Of a DNA stretch of 7,217 bases, positions 6,175 to 7,217 are shown piece by piece. Under the pieces are notes generated by a model. That model made no database searches. It was not told the origin of the DNA and saw only the letters and a program-made list of their open reading frames with translations. Source of the DNA: Actinomycetota bacterium. GTDB lineage: Bacteria; Actinomycetota; Actinomycetes; Streptosporangiales; Streptosporangiaceae. Both the position numbers and the translations under genes were made by a program. Numbering within the stretch: position 1 is the stretch's first letter; each line of letters starts with the position of its first letter. Location of the stretch: positions 1 through 7,217 of the forward strand of contig PMOU01000427.1 of NCBI GenBank assembly GCA_003161205.1, read 5' to 3'.

Positions 6175-6531
6175 GTGCGCTATTGCTTTGTCCTGCAGGT
6201 CAGGCCCGAGCTCCTGGATGAGTACAAGGAACGGCACACGGCGGTATGGCCGGATATGCTGCGAGCCCTCCAGCAGGCCGGGTGGGAGCGGTACTCGCTG
6301 TTCGCACGGCCTGACGGGCTGATCATCGGGTACGTAGAAGCCCAGGACTTGGACGCCGCGCAGCACGCGATGGCGGCGACCGACGTGAACACGCGATGGC
6401 AAAGCGAGATGCGGCGGTACTTCACCAGCGTCGACGGCCAGGCGCCCGGCGGGACCATCGTCCTGCTGGAACCCATCTTCAACCTCGACGACTCACTCGC
6501 CGCCGCGGACTACCGTGACCAGGCGCCCTGA
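6175..6531 (+). CDS. rhaM: L-rhamnose mutarotase
   Basis: This 118-residue cytosolic enzyme interconverts the alpha and beta anomers of L-rhamnopyranose, feeding the anomer preferred by the isomerase. The start RYCFVLQVRPELLDEYKERHTAVWPDM aligns by eye with the YiiL/RhaM family. Tyr17 and His21 in YKERH correspond to the active-site Tyr18/His22 of the E. coli protein, and ATDVNTRWQSEM (68-79) matches the conserved block containing an active-site Trp. The C-terminal LLEPIFNLD is also family-like. At 118 residues it is slightly longer than the E. coli enzyme of about 104, because of a tail (LDDSLAAADYRDQAP). It lies 92 nt after rhaS, beyond the hairpin, and 39 nt before rhaI. This gene is the strongest single pointer to rhamnose as the substrate of the operon. 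Confidence 0.93.
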   Translation: MRYCFVLQVRPELLDEYKERHTAVWPDMLRALQQAGWERYSLFARPDGLIIGYVEAQDLDAAQHAMAATDVNTRWQSEMRRYFTSVDGQAPGGTIVLLEPIFNLDDSLAAADYRDQAP

Positions 6532-6570
6532 CAAGAGGCGTCTCCATAGTTGAGAAAGCAGGTTCAGGTC

Positions 6571-7217
6571 ATGGATCTCCAGGCGGTCAATAGCGCCCTC
6601 CGTGAGCAGAAGATCGAGCTGCCGTCGTGGGCCTTCGGCAACTCCGGGACCCGGTTCAAGGTCTTCGCCCAGCCCGGCGTGCCGCGTGATCCGTACGAGA
6701 AGATCGCCGACGCCGCTCAGGTGCACAAGTTCACCGGGGTCGCGCCGACCATCGCCCTGCACATCCCGTGGGATGCGGTCGACAGCTACGCCAGCCTGAC
6801 CGCGGCGGCGTCCGAGGCGGGCATCAAGCTCGGCACCATCAACGCCAACGTCTTCCAGGACAACGACTACAAGCTGGGCAGCGTCACCAACCCCGATCCC
6901 GCGATCCGGCGCAAAGCCCTGGACCACCTGCTCGAGTGCGTCGACGTCATGGACCAGACCGGATCCCGCGATCTCAAGCTCTGGTTCTCCGACGGCACCA
7001 ACTACCCGGGTCAGGACAGCATCTCGGCCCGCCAGGACCGGCTGGCCGAGGCGCTGGCCGCCGTCTACGCGCGGCTGTCAGGTGACCAGCGGCTGATCCT
7101 GGAGTACAAGCTTTTCGAGCCGGCGTTTTACACCACCGACGTGCCGGACTGGGGCACGTCGTACGCGCACTGCCTGGAGCTCGGCGACCGGGCCAAGGTG
7201 TGCGTGGACACCGGCCA
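6571..7217 (+). CDS. rhaI: L-rhamnose isomerase, partial (C-terminus beyond right edge)
   Basis: Converts L-rhamnose to L-rhamnulose in the cytosol, the first committed step after uptake. There are 215 complete codons; the family's usual length is about 385-430, so about half is present. It resembles the RhaI type (Pseudomonas stutzeri/actinobacterial form with a xylose-isomerase-like TIM barrel). Visible blocks are WAFGNSGTRFKVFAQPGVPRDPYEK (20-44), TIALHIPWD (60-68), TINANVFQDNDYKLGSVTNPD (89-109), DLKLWFSDGTNYPGQDS (134-150) and LILEYKLFEPAFYTTDVPDWG (175-195). Expected metal ligands Glu178 and Asp213 (in VDTG) are present; the later His and Asp ligands lie outside. ATG at 6571 has a modest AGCAGG site (6557-6562). 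A TTG at 6550, directly after an in-frame TAG, would add seven residues and has AGAGG upstream, so the exact start is uncertain. Confidence 0.92.
   Translation, partial: MDLQAVNSALREQKIELPSWAFGNSGTRFKVFAQPGVPRDPYEKIADAAQVHKFTGVAPTIALHIPWDAVDSYASLTAAASEAGIKLGTINANVFQDNDYKLGSVTNPDPAIRRKALDHLLECVDVMDQTGSRDLKLWFSDGTNYPGQDSISARQDRLAEALAAVYARLSGDQRLILEYKLFEPAFYTTDVPDWGTSYAHCLELGDRAKVCVDTG

Noticed and set aside
1..7217. Mobile element, CRISPR array, tRNA or phage signature
   Set aside because: No transposase or integrase motif, spaced repeat array, tRNA-like fold or terminal repeats were seen on either strand; the content is a coherent catabolic locus.

Overview
The window is from a high-GC genome, most likely an actinobacterium. 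The evidence is strong G/C at third codon positions, GTG and TTG starts, a Ser/Thr/Ala-rich lipoprotein linker after a lipobox Cys, and tight translational overlaps. Nothing here fixes the genus. It holds most of an L-rhamnose uptake and catabolism locus plus a divergent sugar-isomerase gene. No mobile element, CRISPR array, tRNA or rRNA was seen.

Layout. Positions 1-905, minus strand: the first 301 codons of an L-arabinose/L-fucose isomerase-type protein, cut by the left edge. Positions 906-1310: a control region between the divergent genes. It has two outward-facing promoters of the same form (TTGACA, 18-bp spacer, TACCNT), each followed just downstream of the expected transcription start by a LacI-type 12-bp palindrome (TGAAACGTTACA and TGAAATGTTTCA). 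It also contains a 29-nt imperfect inverted repeat and short direct repeats. Positions 1311-6082, plus strand: a complete carbohydrate ABC importer made of a two-domain ATPase (rhaT), two permeases (rhaP, rhaQ) and a lipoprotein binding protein (rhaS), joined by start/stop overlaps. Positions 6085-6145: a strong nested GC-rich hairpin. Positions 6175-6531: L-rhamnose mutarotase (rhaM). Positions 6571 to the right edge: the N-terminal part of L-rhamnose isomerase (rhaI).

How the parts fit. RhaS would capture the sugar outside the cell, RhaP/RhaQ would form the membrane channel and RhaT would power import. RhaM would interconvert the alpha and beta pyranose anomers, and RhaI would convert L-rhamnose to L-rhamnulose. 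The kinase and aldolase, or an alternative lower pathway, and the regulator are not in the window. The substrate call rests mainly on rhaM and rhaI, since the importer family alone also includes autoinducer-2 (Lsr) and other sugar transporters.

The main pathway is known biology. The points worth a second look are the divergent second isomerase that appears co-regulated with a rhamnose operon, the mirrored promoter/operator design, the rhaS-rhaM hairpin, and an AT-rich, rare-codon translation start at rhaS.
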